Source: Roseovarius pacificus
GTDB lineage: Bacteria; Pseudomonadota; Alphaproteobacteria; Rhodobacterales; Rhodobacteraceae
Direction: 5' to 3'
DNA length: 64,000 nt
NCBI RefSeq assembly: GCF_900142665.1
Contig: NZ_FRBR01000001.1
Location: forward strand, 124,001-188,000
Under the pieces are notes generated by a model. That model worked only from the letters and a program-made list of their open reading frames with translations, did no database searches and was not told the DNA's origin. The position numbers and the translations under genes were made by a program. Below are positions 30,715 through 41,417 of this stretch, in pieces (position 1 is the stretch's first letter; every line of letters begins with the position of its first letter).

Positions 30715-32238
30715 TTAGCCCACCGACCCTTCCAGCGAGATGGCAACCAGTTGCTGTGCCTCCATGGCGAATTCCATAGGCAGCGCCTGCAACACGTCCT
30801 TGCAGAACCCGTTCACCACCAGCGCGACGGCCTCTTCCTCGTCCATGCCGCGCTGACGGCAATAGAACAGCTGATCGTCATCCACCTTCGAGGTGGTCGC
30901 CTCGTGCTCCACGCGCGACGAGTTGTTCTTGACCTCGATATAAGGCACTGTATGCGCCCCGCATTTATCGCCGATAAGCAAGCTGTCGCACTGGGTATAA
31001 TTGCGGCTGTTCTTGGCCTTGGGATGCATGCTGACCAGGCCGCGATAGGTATTCTGCGCCTGCCCGGCACTGATCCCCTTGGACACGATCCGCGAACGGG
31101 TGTTCTTGCCCAGATGGATCATCTTCGTGCCGGTATCGGCCTGTTGCCAGTTGTTGGTGATGGCGATCGAGTAGAATTCGCCCTGGCTGTTGTCCCCGCG
31201 CAGAATGCAGGACGGGTATTTCCAGGTCACGGCGCTGCCGGTTTCCACCTGCGTCCACATCACCTTGGCCCGGTCGCCACGGCAATCGGCGCGCTTGGTC
31301 ACGAAGTTGTAGATACCGCCCTTGCCCTCTTCGTTGCCGGGGAACCAGTTTTGCACCGTGGAATATTTCACCTCGGCGTCTTCCTCGACGATGATCTCGA
31401 CCACGGCGGCATGAAGCTGCGATTCATCGCGCTGCGGTGCGGTACACCCTTCCAGGTAGCTGACATAGGACCCCTTGTCGGCAATGATCAGTGTGCGTTC
31501 GAACTGGCCGGTATTTTCCGCGTTGATGCGGAAATAGGTGCTCAGTTCCATCGGGCAGCGCACACCGGGCGGCACGTACACGAACGACCCGTCCGAAAAC
31601 ACCGCCGAATTCAGCGTGGCGTAAAAGTTGTCGCTGACCGGAACGACCGAACCGAGGTATTTCTTGACCAGTTCGGGGTGTTTCTGGATCGCCTCGGAGA
31701 TCGAGCAGAAGATCACCCCGGCCTTTGCCAGTTCCTTCTGAAAGGTCGTGCCAACCGAAACCGAGTCGAACACCGCGTCCACGGCCACCTTGCGGCCCTC
31801 GGCGGGGGCGTCTTCGGCGCCTTCGACCCCGGCCAGAATCATCTGTTCCTTCAGCGGAATCCCCAGCTTTTCGTAGGTTTCCAGAAGCTTGGGGTCCACC
31901 TCGTCCAGCGACTTGGGCTTTTCCGCCATGCTTTTGGGGCGGGCATAGTAATACTGTTCCTGGAAATTCACCTCGGGGTAGTCCAGCATCGCCCAGTCGG
32001 GTTCCTTCATTTGCAGCCAGCGCTCATAGGCCTGCAAACGCCATTCGGTCATCCACTCGGGTTCTTCGTTCTTTTCCGAGATCAGCTTGACGATATCGGC
32101 GGTCAGGCCCTTGGGCGCGTAATCCATCTCGATATCGGTTTCCCAGCCGTACTTGTACGTGCCGGCCATCTCGCGGACGGCATCCACCGTTTCCTGATCG
32201 ACGCCTTCTTTGACCTGTGTATCGTCCAGTGCCGCCAT
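30715..32238 (-). CDS. sufB: Fe-S cluster assembly protein SufB
   Basis: 507 residues. Typical motifs are [63 protein letters not shown] (core beta-helix) and the C-terminal [20 protein letters not shown]. SufB is the scaffold on which clusters are built with SufC and SufD. It is the first suf gene after the NifS-type desulfurase, with a 26-base gap. Confidence 0.97.
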   Translation of the reverse strand: MAALDDTQVKEGVDQETVDAVREMAGTYKYGWETDIEMDYAPKGLTADIVKLISEKNEEPEWMTEWRLQAYERWLQMKEPDWAMLDYPEVNFQEQYYYARPKSMAEKPKSLDEVDPKLLETYEKLGIPLKEQMILAGVEGAEDAPAEGRKVAVDAVFDSVSVGTTFQKELAKAGVIFCSISEAIQKHPELVKKYLGSVVPVSDNFYATLNSAVFSDGSFVYVPPGVRCPMELSTYFRINAENTGQFERTLIIADKGSYVSYLEGCTAPQRDESQLHAAVVEIIVEEDAEVKYSTVQNWFPGNEEGKGGIYNFVTKRADCRGDRAKVMWTQVETGSAVTWKYPSCILRGDNSQGEFYSIAITNNWQQADTGTKMIHLGKNTRSRIVSKGISAGQAQNTYRGLVSMHPKAKNSRNYTQCDSLLIGDKCGAHTVPYIEVKNNSSRVEHEATTSKVDDDQLFYCRQRGMDEEEAVALVVNGFCKDVLQALPMEFAMEAQQLVAISLEGSVG

Positions 32239-32264
32239 ATCGGCCCCTCCTTGATCTCGTTTCG

Positions 32265-33308
32265 CTACGCCGTTCGGGCGCAGTGTTTATTCCAGTGCTT
32301 CAGCCATGCCTCGGCAAAGCGCGTCACATCGTCCTGCGTCGTGTCTGGCCCAAGCGAGACCCGGATCGCCGATCCGGCCTCGTCCTCGCTGAACCCCATG
32401 GCCTGCAATACACCGCTGGCCCGGACCTTGCCACTCGAACAGGCAGATCCAGCGGAAATGGCGAAGCCGGCAAGGTCCATCGTCATGACCTGCGTTTCCC
32501 CTTTCCAGCCGGGCGTGATAAAGCACGACGTGTTGGGAAGACGCGACGCATCTTTCCCGACAAAAATAGTCCCGTTTGCCTCGGCTGCAATGGCATTTTC
32601 TAGAATCTTTCTAAATTCTGCCACACGATCCCAGATTCCACCGGCCAAATCCCGCGCAGCCGCCTCGGCGGCAGCCCCGAATCCGGCAATCCCGATGACG
32701 TTTTCGGTTCCCGAACGACGCCCCATTTCTTGCCCGCCGCCCTTGATCAGCGCCTCCAGATCGGTGCCGCGCCTCACGACCAGCGCGCCGATACCTTTTG
32801 GTCCGCCCATCTTGTGCGCGGAAATCAGCGCCATGCGGCAGCCCGACCAGTTGAATGCCACCGGCAGTTTCCCAAACGCCTGTGTCATGTCGCTGACCTC
32901 AAGCCCCTCGGGAAGATCCTGCACGATACCGGTTTCCGAATTGGCCTTTTGTAAGACCGAACGCGCCGGATCGTCCACGCTCACACGGCCCTGTGGATCA
33001 ACCGGCAAATCCGCGTCGATCCATGCCTTGACCGCATCATGTTCCACCGCCGCGCCATGCAATCCGCGACCGGCACAGGCCAACGCCGCCGCCTCGGTTG
33101 CACCCGAGGTGAAAATGACGTCCGCGCCCTCGGCCCCGAACGCCGCGGCCACCTGCCCGCGGGCCCGTTCGATCAGGCCCTTTGCCGCGCGCCCCTCGGC
33201 ATGTACGCTGGACGGGTTGCCCACCAGATCCATCGCCGCGATCATCGCCGCGCGCGCCTCTGGCCGCAGCGGTGCCGTGGCGTTGTAGTCCAGATATACC
33301 CTGCCCAT
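32265..33308 (-). CDS. Cysteine desulfurase, NifS/IscS-like
   Basis: 347 residues, shorter than IscS (about 400). The PLP fold is complete: [26 protein letters not shown], the PLP lysine in [11 protein letters not shown] and the catalytic cysteine in [11 protein letters not shown], in the group I position. ATG 33308 ([10 protein letters not shown]) is chosen; upstream in-frame ATG 33350 adds 14 residues not typical. It lies between iscR and sufB, so the operon carries two desulfurases (this and SufS). Confidence 0.9.
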   Translation of the reverse strand: MGRVYLDYNATAPLRPEARAAMIAAMDLVGNPSSVHAEGRAAKGLIERARGQVAAAFGAEGADVIFTSGATEAAALACAGRGLHGAAVEHDAVKAWIDADLPVDPQGRVSVDDPARSVLQKANSETGIVQDLPEGLEVSDMTQAFGKLPVAFNWSGCRMALISAHKMGGPKGIGALVVRRGTDLEALIKGGGQEMGRRSGTENVIGIAGFGAAAEAAARDLAGGIWDRVAEFRKILENAIAAEANGTIFVGKDASRLPNTSCFITPGWKGETQVMTMDLAGFAISAGSACSSGKVRASGVLQAMGFSEDEAGSAIRVSLGPDTTQDDVTRFAEAWLKHWNKHCARTA

Positions 33309-33423
33309 TACCAAGCCAGCGTCTTGTCCAGGGGCAGGTTCCGGTGGCAAACCGGCTCCGAACGCAGCGTGCCGTCACGTGAATGTCGGACCGTCACCGC
33401 CATGATCTTGTGTCGCGGGAACG

Positions 33424-33885
33424 TCATTCCTCGTCCACCACCGAAAACAATGTCGGCACCGCCGGGCACGGCGCCAGCGTATTGCTCACCACATCGCTCA
33501 GCCGGGTCTGGTGCAGGAACACATAGACCTGGGCGCTCAGCGATTCCCACAGCCGGTTGGTCATCGACTGGGCCCGCGATCCGCTCGCCGCGCCCGACGC
33601 TCCGGCCCCTTTCTGCAAGGCGCTCACCGTCTCATCGACCGCCGCCAGCACGTCCACCACGCGGATTTCCGATGCGGGGCGCGCAAGGCGATATCCCCCA
33701 CCCGGACCGCGCACCGACGCCACAAGATCGGCCCGGCGCAGCTTGACGAACAACTGCTCCAGATAGGGCAGCGAAATATCCTGACGTTTCGCGATTTCGC
33801 CCAACGTCACCAGCGTATCACTGTCCTGCAATGCGATATCGACCAGCGCGACCATCGCATAACGACCCTTGGTGCTCAGCTTCAT
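33424..33885 (-). CDS. iscR: IscR-type Rrf2 family regulator with a single cysteine
   Basis: 153 residues. The Rrf2 winged-helix start MKLSTKGRYAMVALVDIAL and the wing PGGGYRLARP are clear. The three clustered cysteines that hold [2Fe-2S] in enteric IscR (about residues 92-104) are absent: that loop reads QKGAGASGAASGSRAQ. The only cysteine is Cys140 near the C-terminus. ATG 33885 is chosen because the Rrf2 domain begins there. It heads the iscR-nifS-suf operon and is divergent from an alpha/beta hydrolase gene. It probably represses its own operon. Confidence 0.93.
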   Translation of the reverse strand: MKLSTKGRYAMVALVDIALQDSDTLVTLGEIAKRQDISLPYLEQLFVKLRRADLVASVRGPGGGYRLARPASEIRVVDVLAAVDETVSALQKGAGASGAASGSRAQSMTNRLWESLSAQVYVFLHQTRLSDVVSNTLAPCPAVPTLFSVVDEE

Positions 33886-33965
33886 GGCCGATTCTCCCGC
33901 GAATAGATTGACGCGAGGCCATGCAACCCTTATCTCGCTTGCATCCTCCGGCCCCGGCAGGAAAT

Positions 33966-34002
33966 TTAGAAACGTTCTAAGGTGCTTGACCGATTTCGTC
34001 AA
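33966..34002 (-). promoter_or_regulatory. Predicted iscR-suf promoter with overlapping palindromic operator
   Basis: On the minus strand a -35 TTGACG (34002-33997) and a -10 TAGAAC (33979-33974) are separated by 17 bases, pointing to iscR. The -10 sits inside a perfect 15-base palindrome on the plus strand, TTAGAA-ACG-TTCTAA (33966-33980). A repressor site overlapping the -10 would fit autoregulation by IscR; the binding protein is inferred, not shown. Confidence 0.6.
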
Positions 34003-34038
34003 GAAAGTCGCGCACCAACATACGGAGAATGAGGCTCT

Positions 34039-34692
34039 ATGCCAGAGGTTATCTTTCCCGGCCCCGAAGGCCGTCTTGAAGGACGCTATCACCCGCAACG
34101 CGAAAAGGACGCCCCGATCGCGATCGTATTGCATCCGCACCCGCAGTTCGGGGGCACGATGAACAACAAGGTGGTCTATAACCTCCACTACGCATTCTAC
34201 AACATGGGCTTCACCGTTCTGCGCTTCAACTTCCGCGGTGTCGGGCGCAGCCAGGGGGAATACGATCAGGGCGTGGGCGAGCTCAGCGATGCGGCCTCGG
34301 CGCTCGACTACCTGCAATCCATGAACAACAATTCCAAGCATTGCTGGGTCGCGGGCTTTTCCTTCGGCGCATGGATCGGCATGCAACTCCTGATGCGCCG
34401 CCCGGAAATCACCGGTTTCGTTTCAGTTTCGCCGCCTGCGAACATGTACGATTTCTCGTTCCTTGCCCCCTGTCCCTCGTCCGGGTTGATCATCAACGGC
34501 ACCGCCGACCGTGTGGCGCCCCCTGCGGACACCACCACGCTGGTCAACAAGCTGCACGAGCAGCAGGGCATCACCATCACCCACGAAGAGCTCGAAGGCG
34601 CGGATCATTTCTTCAAGGAGCCGCACATGGACACGATGATCGACACGGTCACCGGGTACGTGAAGCGACGCCTGACAGAAAACACCCGCTGA
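34039..34692 (+). CDS. Alpha/beta hydrolase
   Basis: 217 residues. The serine nucleophile elbow is GFSFGAW (about 110-116), preceded by the oxyanion region LHPHPQFGGTMNN. Likely acid and base are Asp in NGTADRVAPP and His in GADHFF. The RFNFRGVGRSQGEYDQG segment marks the group of small cytoplasmic hydrolases related to serine aminopeptidases. Substrate unknown. The start has GGAG 10-15 bases upstream. Divergent from iscR, so the palindrome there could affect it too. Confidence 0.88.
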   Translation: MPEVIFPGPEGRLEGRYHPQREKDAPIAIVLHPHPQFGGTMNNKVVYNLHYAFYNMGFTVLRFNFRGVGRSQGEYDQGVGELSDAASALDYLQSMNNNSKHCWVAGFSFGAWIGMQLLMRRPEITGFVSVSPPANMYDFSFLAPCPSSGLIINGTADRVAPPADTTTLVNKLHEQQGITITHEELEGADHFFKEPHMDTMIDTVTGYVKRRLTENTR

Positions 34693-34696
34693 TCCG

Positions 34697-34951
34697 ATGG
34701 GCGTTACCGAGGATCTCGCCGACGAACTGGCGCTGGATGTGCTGAAATACATCGATGCCACCGGCGACGAACAGATCGTCGCGGATATGGTCAAGGTGCT
34801 GGGGGCCACGTCCCAGACCGCAGAAGAGGCATTCCTGACCTCGCTGCGGGTGCGCCGCGCCAACGTCAAGGCACGCAAGCTGTTGCTGGACCGCGCCAAG
34901 GCATTCAAGGAAGACACCAAAGCCAAGGCAGAGCAGGCCCCGAAAGAATGA
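34697..34951 (+). CDS. Conserved hypothetical protein, 84 aa
   Basis: All-helical, charged, no signal peptide or membrane segment. DLADELALDVLKYIDATGDEQIV and TSQTAEEAFLTSLRVRRANVKARKLLLDRAKA suggest two to three amphipathic helices with a basic C-terminal coil. It lies between the hydrolase and the HD-domain gene, overlapping the latter by 4 nt, so it is part of a small operon. Family function unknown to me. Confidence 0.7.
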   Translation: MGVTEDLADELALDVLKYIDATGDEQIVADMVKVLGATSQTAEEAFLTSLRVRRANVKARKLLLDRAKAFKEDTKAKAEQAPKE

Positions 34952-35535
34952 GCGATGTGTCGCGTCTCGACGCGCAGATGGCCTTTCTGACCGAGGCCTG
35001 CCGCCTGAAATCCGTGATCCGCGCCAACACGCTTTGCGACGGGTCACGCTATGAAAACTCGGCGGAACACAGCTGGCACCTGGCGCTGTATGCGCTGATT
35101 CTGGGCGAACATGCACCTGACGGGGTCGATCCTGCGCGCGTGATCAGAATGCTGATCCTGCATGATCTGGTGGAAATCGACGCGGGCGATACACCGATCT
35201 ATGCGCAGGCCGACCGTGCCGCTGTCGCCGCCGCCGAGCAGGCCGCCGCCGACCGCATTTTCGGTCTTTTGCCAGCGGATCAGGCTGCGGACCTTCGCGC
35301 TCTTTGGGACGAATTCGAAACGGCGCAAAGCCCCGATGCCAGATTCGCCAAGGCGCTGGACCGGTTCCAGCCGCCCAATCAGAATCTGGCGTCAGATGGC
35401 ATCAGCTGGCGCGACCATAACGCCACACTGGACAAGGTCGAAACCCGTGTCGGCACGCCCATCACCCGAGGGGCCCCGGCCCTGTGGGATTGGATCGCCC
35501 CGAAAATCCGCGACTGGTTCGCCCGCAACGGCTGA
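34948..35535 (+). CDS. HD-domain phosphohydrolase (YfbR/HDDC2-like)
   Basis: 195 residues. Metal ligands of the HD superfamily appear as ENSAEHSWHLA (His), LILHDLVEIDAGDTP (HD pair) and a later Asp in AKALDRFQP. Proteins of this group are 5'-deoxynucleotidases. Substrate not shown by sequence. ATG overlaps the stop of the 84-residue gene. Converges on the GNAT gene with a 2-base gap. Confidence 0.85.
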   Translation: MSDVSRLDAQMAFLTEACRLKSVIRANTLCDGSRYENSAEHSWHLALYALILGEHAPDGVDPARVIRMLILHDLVEIDAGDTPIYAQADRAAVAAAEQAAADRIFGLLPADQAADLRALWDEFETAQSPDARFAKALDRFQPPNQNLASDGISWRDHNATLDKVETRVGTPITRGAPALWDWIAPKIRDWFARNG

Positions 35536-35537
35536 GA

Positions 35538-36131
35538 TTACGGCCTGATCAGCGGCACCTGCGGCGCGGTATCCTCCGGAAGCAGCCCCGACAATCGCGG
35601 ATCGGGTGCGATCTCGATCTCGCGGGCATAGGGCGTGAACCCGCTGCGCCGATAGAATTCCAGCGCCGCCGGATGATCCAGTGTGCAGGTATGAACGTGA
35701 AACCGCGCAATACCTTCTGCCCAGGCAAGCCGGATCGCGCGGTTCATCAGCCAGCGCCCGGCACCGCCGCCAACCGCCTGCGGCACCAATCCGAAATAGG
35801 CCAGTTCGCAATCGTCATGCTGGCGAAAATCCAGTTCCAGCAGGCCGACCTCCTCCGTGCCATCCCTGACCACGTAAACATGCACCCGCTCGTCGCTCAG
35901 AATCGCGCGTAATTCACCCCGATCCATCACCAGCCGCCCGAACCAAAGCCACGGCGCGCCGACCTTGCGGAAAAGATCCAGATACCAGTCGGGATCGGGC
36001 GCGGTCACGCGCACCAGGTCCAGCGGAAGATCGGCCTCTGGCCGCTGCGCCGCCTGCCCGCTCATTTCAAGATGCGTCACGACCGAGGCCGTGTGCCCCG
36101 CCGGAACCGCATGCACCCCGTCCTCAAGCAT
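35538..36131 (-). CDS. GNAT family N-acetyltransferase
   Basis: 197 residues. A GNAT core occupies about residues 75-175. The acetyl-CoA pyrophosphate loop is QAVGGGAGRWLM (Q/RxxGxG/A), after the strand ELAYFGLVP; the ending strand has HTCTLDHPAALEFYRRSGF. Substrate unknown. The start ATG at 36131 lies inside the last 8 bases of mfd, so the two genes overlap and this one is probably co-expressed with mfd. Confidence 0.85.
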   Translation of the reverse strand: MLEDGVHAVPAGHTASVVTHLEMSGQAAQRPEADLPLDLVRVTAPDPDWYLDLFRKVGAPWLWFGRLVMDRGELRAILSDERVHVYVVRDGTEEVGLLELDFRQHDDCELAYFGLVPQAVGGGAGRWLMNRAIRLAWAEGIARFHVHTCTLDHPAALEFYRRSGFTPYAREIEIAPDPRLSGLLPEDTAPQVPLIRP

Positions 36132-39100
36132 TCTTCTTCGCCTTCTTCTTTTCCGCCACGACCTTTTCGGCCAGATCGCGCGCGATCGCGAACGCGCCCT
36201 TGATCTTGTCGCTGTCCTTGCGCCAGTCGCGGCGCACCACGATCTTGTTGTCACGCACCTTGGCCAGCCCGTTCTGCGCGGTGATGAATTCGACCAGCCC
36301 CTGTGGCGAGGCGAATTTATCGTTGTGGAACTGGATCGTCGCCCCTTTCGGCCCGCCGTCCAGCTTGGCGATCCCGGCCTTCTTGCACATGGCCTTGATC
36401 CGAACGACCAGCATCAGGGTATTGACCTCCTTGGGCAGCTTGCCGAAACGGTCGATCAACTCGGCGGCAAAGCCTTCCAGTTCGACCTTGCTGTGCAGGC
36501 CGGACAGACGACGATAGAGGCCAAGGCGCACATCCAGATCGGGCACGTACTCCTCGGGGATCAGCACGGGTACACCCAGATTGATCTGCGGCGCCCACTG
36601 GCCATCCTCTTCGGTCAGGCCTTCCAGCTCGCCCGCCTTGATCCTGGCAATCGCGTCTTCCAGCATCGACTGGTAGAGTTCGTACCCGACGTCGCGCATC
36701 TGGCCCGACTGTTCCTCGCCCAGCAGGTTGCCCGCCCCGCGAATGTCCAGATCCTGGCTGGCCAGCGTGAAGCCCGCCCCCAAGGTATCGAGCGATCCCA
36801 GAACCCGCAGCCGCTTTTCCGCCGCCGGGGTCAGGCGCATGCGCGGTTTGGTCGTCAGATAGGCATAGGCGCGGGTTTTCGCCCGCCCCACCCGGCCCCG
36901 GATCTGATAAAGCTGGCTGAGGCCGAACATATCCGCGCGGTGCACGATCATCGTGTTCGCCGTCGGAATATCGAGCCCCGATTCGACAATCGTGGTGGCC
37001 AGCAGCACATCGTATTTGCCATCGTAAAAGGCGTTCATGCGGTCATCCAGCTCGCGCGCGGCCATCTGGCCATGCGCCACCACATAGGACACCTCGGGCA
37101 CCTGCTCTTTCAGGAACTCCTCGATCTCGCGCAGATCGCTGATGCGCGGCACCACATAGAAACTCTGCCCGCCGCGATAATGTTCGCGCAACAAGGCCTC
37201 GCGGATGGTGACCGCGTCGAATTCGCTGACATAGGTCCGGATCGACAGGCGATCGACCGGCGGTGTGCCGATGATCGACAGATCGCGCACCCCGGACAGC
37301 GACAATTGCAAGGTGCGCGGAATCGGTGTCGCGGTCAGCGTCAGGACGTGAACGTCGCTGCGCAATTGCTTCAGCCGTTCCTTGTGCCCCACGCCGAACC
37401 GTTGTTCCTCGTCGATCACCAGCAGGCCGAGGTTCTTGAAGCGGATGCCCTTGGCCAGCAGCGCATGGGTTCCCACGACGATATCCACCTCGCCCCTGGC
37501 CAGCCCCTCGCGGGTCAGGCTGGCGTCTTTCTGGGTCACGAAACGCGACAGGGGCCGCACATTGACGGGAAAGCCACGAAACCGCTCGGCGAAACTCTGG
37601 TAGTGCTGGCGCGCCAGCAGCGTTGTGGGCGCGATCACCGCCACCTGCATGCCCGCCATCGCCGCGACAAAGGCCGCGCGCATCGCCACCTCGGTCTTGC
37701 CAAAGCCCACATCGCCGCAAATCAGCCGGTCCATCGGGCGGCCCGCATCGAGATCATTCAGAACGTCCTCGATCGCGCGCAACTGATCGTCGGTTTCGGT
37801 ATAGGGGAAGCGGGCGGAAAACTCCTCCCAGGCGTGGTGCTCGGGTTCCAGCACCGGGGCCTTGCGCAACTCGCGCTCGGCGGCGATGCGGATCAGCCGG
37901 TCGGCCATCTCGCGGATACGTTCCTTGAGCTTGGCCTTCTTGGCCTGCCACGCCCCGCCGCCAAGCTTGTCCAGCAGCCCCTCGTCATGGCCGTACTTGC
38001 TCAGCAGTTCGATATTCTCGACCGGCAGGTACAGCTTGGAGCCTTCGGCATATTCCAGCAGCAGGCACTCATGGGCCGCCCCCGCCGCGCTGACCACTTC
38101 CAGCCCCTGATAGCGGCCGACGCCATGATCCACATGCACCACCAGATCGCCGGGCGACAGCGCCTGCGCCTCGGTCAGGAAATTCTCGGCCCGACGGCGT
38201 TTCCTGGGCGACCGGATCAGGCGATCCCCCAGAACATCCTGCTCGGCAATCACCGTCAGGTTCGGCGCCTCGAACCCGTGTTCCAGAGGCCAGACCGCCA
38301 GATGCAGCCCCCGTGATCCGATGCGCGTCGCGTCCCCCACCGTGACGGGGCCTATCAGCCCCTCATCTTCCAGTAGCCCCTCAAGACGCTCTCGTGCGCC
38401 TTCGGAATAGCTGGCCAGCAACACCGGCCCTTCGGCCATGCGCGCCTCGATATGGTCTTTCAGAGCCCCGAACAGGCTCAGGTTTTCGTTCTGCCGCTCG
38501 GGGGCAAAGTTCCGCCCGATCCGCCCGCCCGCGTCGATCACACCCGGCCCGGTGGCCTGCGGCAATGCGGAAAACTGCAATACCCGGCACGCGGAAACCG
38601 CATCCTGCCACGCGCCATCGTCCAGATACAGCAACCCCGGCGCGACGGGTTTGTAAACGGTGTCCTCACGGCTTTTCTGCTTCAGGGCGTGCAGGCGCGC
38701 CTCGTATTGATCGGCGATGCTGTCCCACCGCGCCAGCCGTGCCGGGGTCACCTGATCGTCCAGCGTTACGGTCGCTCCGGGCAGGTAGTCGAACAGCGTT
38801 TCCAACCGCTCGTGAAAAAACGGCAACCAATGTTCGATACCGGCATGCTTGCGCCCCGCGCTCACAGCTTCGTACAGCGGATCGTCGGTGCCCGCCGCGC
38901 CGAACTCGATCCGGTAATTCTGCCGGAACCGGGTGATCGCGGCCTCATCCAGGATCACCTCGCTGACCGGGGCCAGTTCGATCTGATCCAGCTTTTCGGT
39001 CGTGCGTTGCGTGGCCGGATCGAACCTGCGGATACCGTCCAGAACGTCCCCGAACAGATCCAGCCGCACCGGGCCGCTTTCGCCCGGCGGGTAGATGTCG

Positions 39101-39585
39101 ATGATGCCGCCACGCACCGCGTAATCTCCGGGCTCCATCACCGTGGGGGCCTGCGCAAACCCCATACGCACCAGAAACGCCTTCAGCGCCTCTTCGTCGA
39201 TCTGATGATCAACGCGGGCGATGAACGCGGCCCCTTTCAGCACGTCGCGCGCCGGAACCCGCTGCGTGGCGGCGTTGAGCGTGGTCAGCAGCACGAACTG
39301 CCGGGGCATCCCGTGCACCAGCCCCGCCAGCGTGGCCATGCGCGCCGCCGAGATATCGGCATTGGGCGACATCCGGTCGTAAGGCAGGCAATCCCAGCCC
39401 GGAAAACGGATCACCGGCATGTCCGGGGCAAAAAAACGCAGCGCATCGGCCATCGCCGCCATGCGCTTGTCATCGCGTGCGATATGGACCACGGGTCCGC
39501 CCTGCCGGGCGACCTCGTCAAGGATCAGCCGCGCATCGAACCCCTCGGGCGCGCCGCCCACTGTGATATGGTCAGAACCGCTCAT
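36124..39585 (-). CDS. mfd: Transcription-repair coupling factor Mfd
   Basis: 1153 residues, full length. An N-terminal UvrB-like module (IRFPGWDCLPYDRMSPN), the RNA-polymerase interaction domain (GDLVVHVDHGVGRYQGLEVV), the RecG-type translocase with GDVGFGKTEVAMRAAF (Walker A), DEEQRFGV (Walker B/DEAD-like) and ATTIVESGLDIPTANTMIV (motif V/TRG), and the C-terminal TRCF domain. Mfd displaces stalled RNA polymerase and recruits UvrA. Start ATG 39585 (MSGSDH) is preferred to 39621. Confidence 0.96.
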   Translation of the reverse strand: MSGSDHITVGGAPEGFDARLILDEVARQGGPVVHIARDDKRMAAMADALRFFAPDMPVIRFPGWDCLPYDRMSPNADISAARMATLAGLVHGMPRQFVLLTTLNAATQRVPARDVLKGAAFIARVDHQIDEEALKAFLVRMGFAQAPTVMEPGDYAVRGGIIDIYPPGESGPVRLDLFGDVLDGIRRFDPATQRTTEKLDQIELAPVSEVILDEAAITRFRQNYRIEFGAAGTDDPLYEAVSAGRKHAGIEHWLPFFHERLETLFDYLPGATVTLDDQVTPARLARWDSIADQYEARLHALKQKSREDTVYKPVAPGLLYLDDGAWQDAVSACRVLQFSALPQATGPGVIDAGGRIGRNFAPERQNENLSLFGALKDHIEARMAEGPVLLASYSEGARERLEGLLEDEGLIGPVTVGDATRIGSRGLHLAVWPLEHGFEAPNLTVIAEQDVLGDRLIRSPRKRRRAENFLTEAQALSPGDLVVHVDHGVGRYQGLEVVSAAGAAHECLLLEYAEGSKLYLPVENIELLSKYGHDEGLLDKLGGGAWQAKKAKLKERIREMADRLIRIAAERELRKAPVLEPEHHAWEEFSARFPYTETDDQLRAIEDVLNDLDAGRPMDRLICGDVGFGKTEVAMRAAFVAAMAGMQVAVIAPTTLLARQHYQSFAERFRGFPVNVRPLSRFVTQKDASLTREGLARGEVDIVVGTHALLAKGIRFKNLGLLVIDEEQRFGVGHKERLKQLRSDVHVLTLTATPIPRTLQLSLSGVRDLSIIGTPPVDRLSIRTYVSEFDAVTIREALLREHYRGGQSFYVVPRISDLREIEEFLKEQVPEVSYVVAHGQMAARELDDRMNAFYDGKYDVLLATTIVESGLDIPTANTMIVHRADMFGLSQLYQIRGRVGRAKTRAYAYLTTKPRMRLTPAAEKRLRVLGSLDTLGAGFTLASQDLDIRGAGNLLGEEQSGQMRDVGYELYQSMLEDAIARIKAGELEGLTEEDGQWAPQINLGVPVLIPEEYVPDLDVRLGLYRRLSGLHSKVELEGFAAELIDRFGKLPKEVNTLMLVVRIKAMCKKAGIAKLDGGPKGATIQFHNDKFASPQGLVEFITAQNGLAKVRDNKIVVRRDWRKDSDKIKGAFAIARDLAEKVVAEKKKAKKNA

Positions 39586-39633
39586 GCAAAGCCCGATACC
39601 CGCCCCCGGCGCAAGGTGCAACCGTGCCCTGCC

Positions 39634-40167
39634 TCAGCCGCCCAGCACACCCACGCTCATGTTCTGGAGCATGCCCCACATGGCCGTGACAAAGATCGAA
39701 ATCATGCCGATAATCTGCGTGACGATCCGGTGGCGGTTCATCTGTTTGTAAAGCAATGCACCTTCAAGCGCCTGCATCCGGATTTTGCGGGCGCTCAGGA
39801 ACGAGGCAAGCCCCACTAGGCTCATTGGAAACCCCATCAGGAACAATGCCTGCGAAATTTCCCTGCCATAGATGAACCCGGTCAGGGCCAGAACCGTCAG
39901 GACGAAACAGACGAAGCCGGCAATCAGAAGCCCTGATTCATGAACGATATAGAGAATCCTGTTGGTGTTGATCCGCACCATATCGTGCAGGTCGGTCACG
40001 CTCTGATCGGGCGCGTCTTTCTTGCGGGCGCGCAGCACCATGTCCCAGGGCACACCCAGCACCCAATGACTGGTCGAAGACCATAGCACCGCAAGCGCGA
40101 TCCAGAACCAGAGGTTACTGAAACTGCGCATGTCGATAAGCTCGAAAACCGTTTCGTACCAATCCAC
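39634..40167 (-). CDS. Membrane protein of unknown function, 177 aa
   Basis: Four hydrophobic helices (about 17-35, 75-93, 108-125 and 152-170) joined by basic loops. The N-terminus MDWYETVFELIDMRSFSNLWFW is characteristic of a Rhodobacterales family; I recall such proteins carrying the label 'component of SufBCD complex', but nothing in the sequence supports that. It lies just upstream of mfd in the same direction and is divergent from hemB. Confidence 0.72.
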   Translation of the reverse strand: MDWYETVFELIDMRSFSNLWFWIALAVLWSSTSHWVLGVPWDMVLRARKKDAPDQSVTDLHDMVRINTNRILYIVHESGLLIAGFVCFVLTVLALTGFIYGREISQALFLMGFPMSLVGLASFLSARKIRMQALEGALLYKQMNRHRIVTQIIGMISIFVTAMWGMLQNMSVGVLGG

Positions 40168-40276
40168 TGCAAAGGGCCCTGACTTGCTTTTCGCCTCTCA
40201 TAGCGCCGTGGCGCGTCAATTCCTACCCTTGAGATGTGCGAATTTCCATGCCACTGACATGGCGGAACGATTTTGA

Positions 40277-41284
<1,008 letters not shown>

Positions 41285-41417
41285 GGAGGTCCGCGATGGC
41301 AAGCCCCTGCGCACCCGCGCAAAGACAGGTGACACGGCGGAAATCCGCCCGTATACTAAAAACAGACCGGCATGACAAAAAGCCGGCCCCAATGTCAGGA
41401 AACGAACAGGCAATATC

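Noticed and set aside
30751..33288. 845-codon plus-strand frame antisense to sufB and the desulfurase
   Set aside because: Both minus-strand proteins have complete catalytic motifs.
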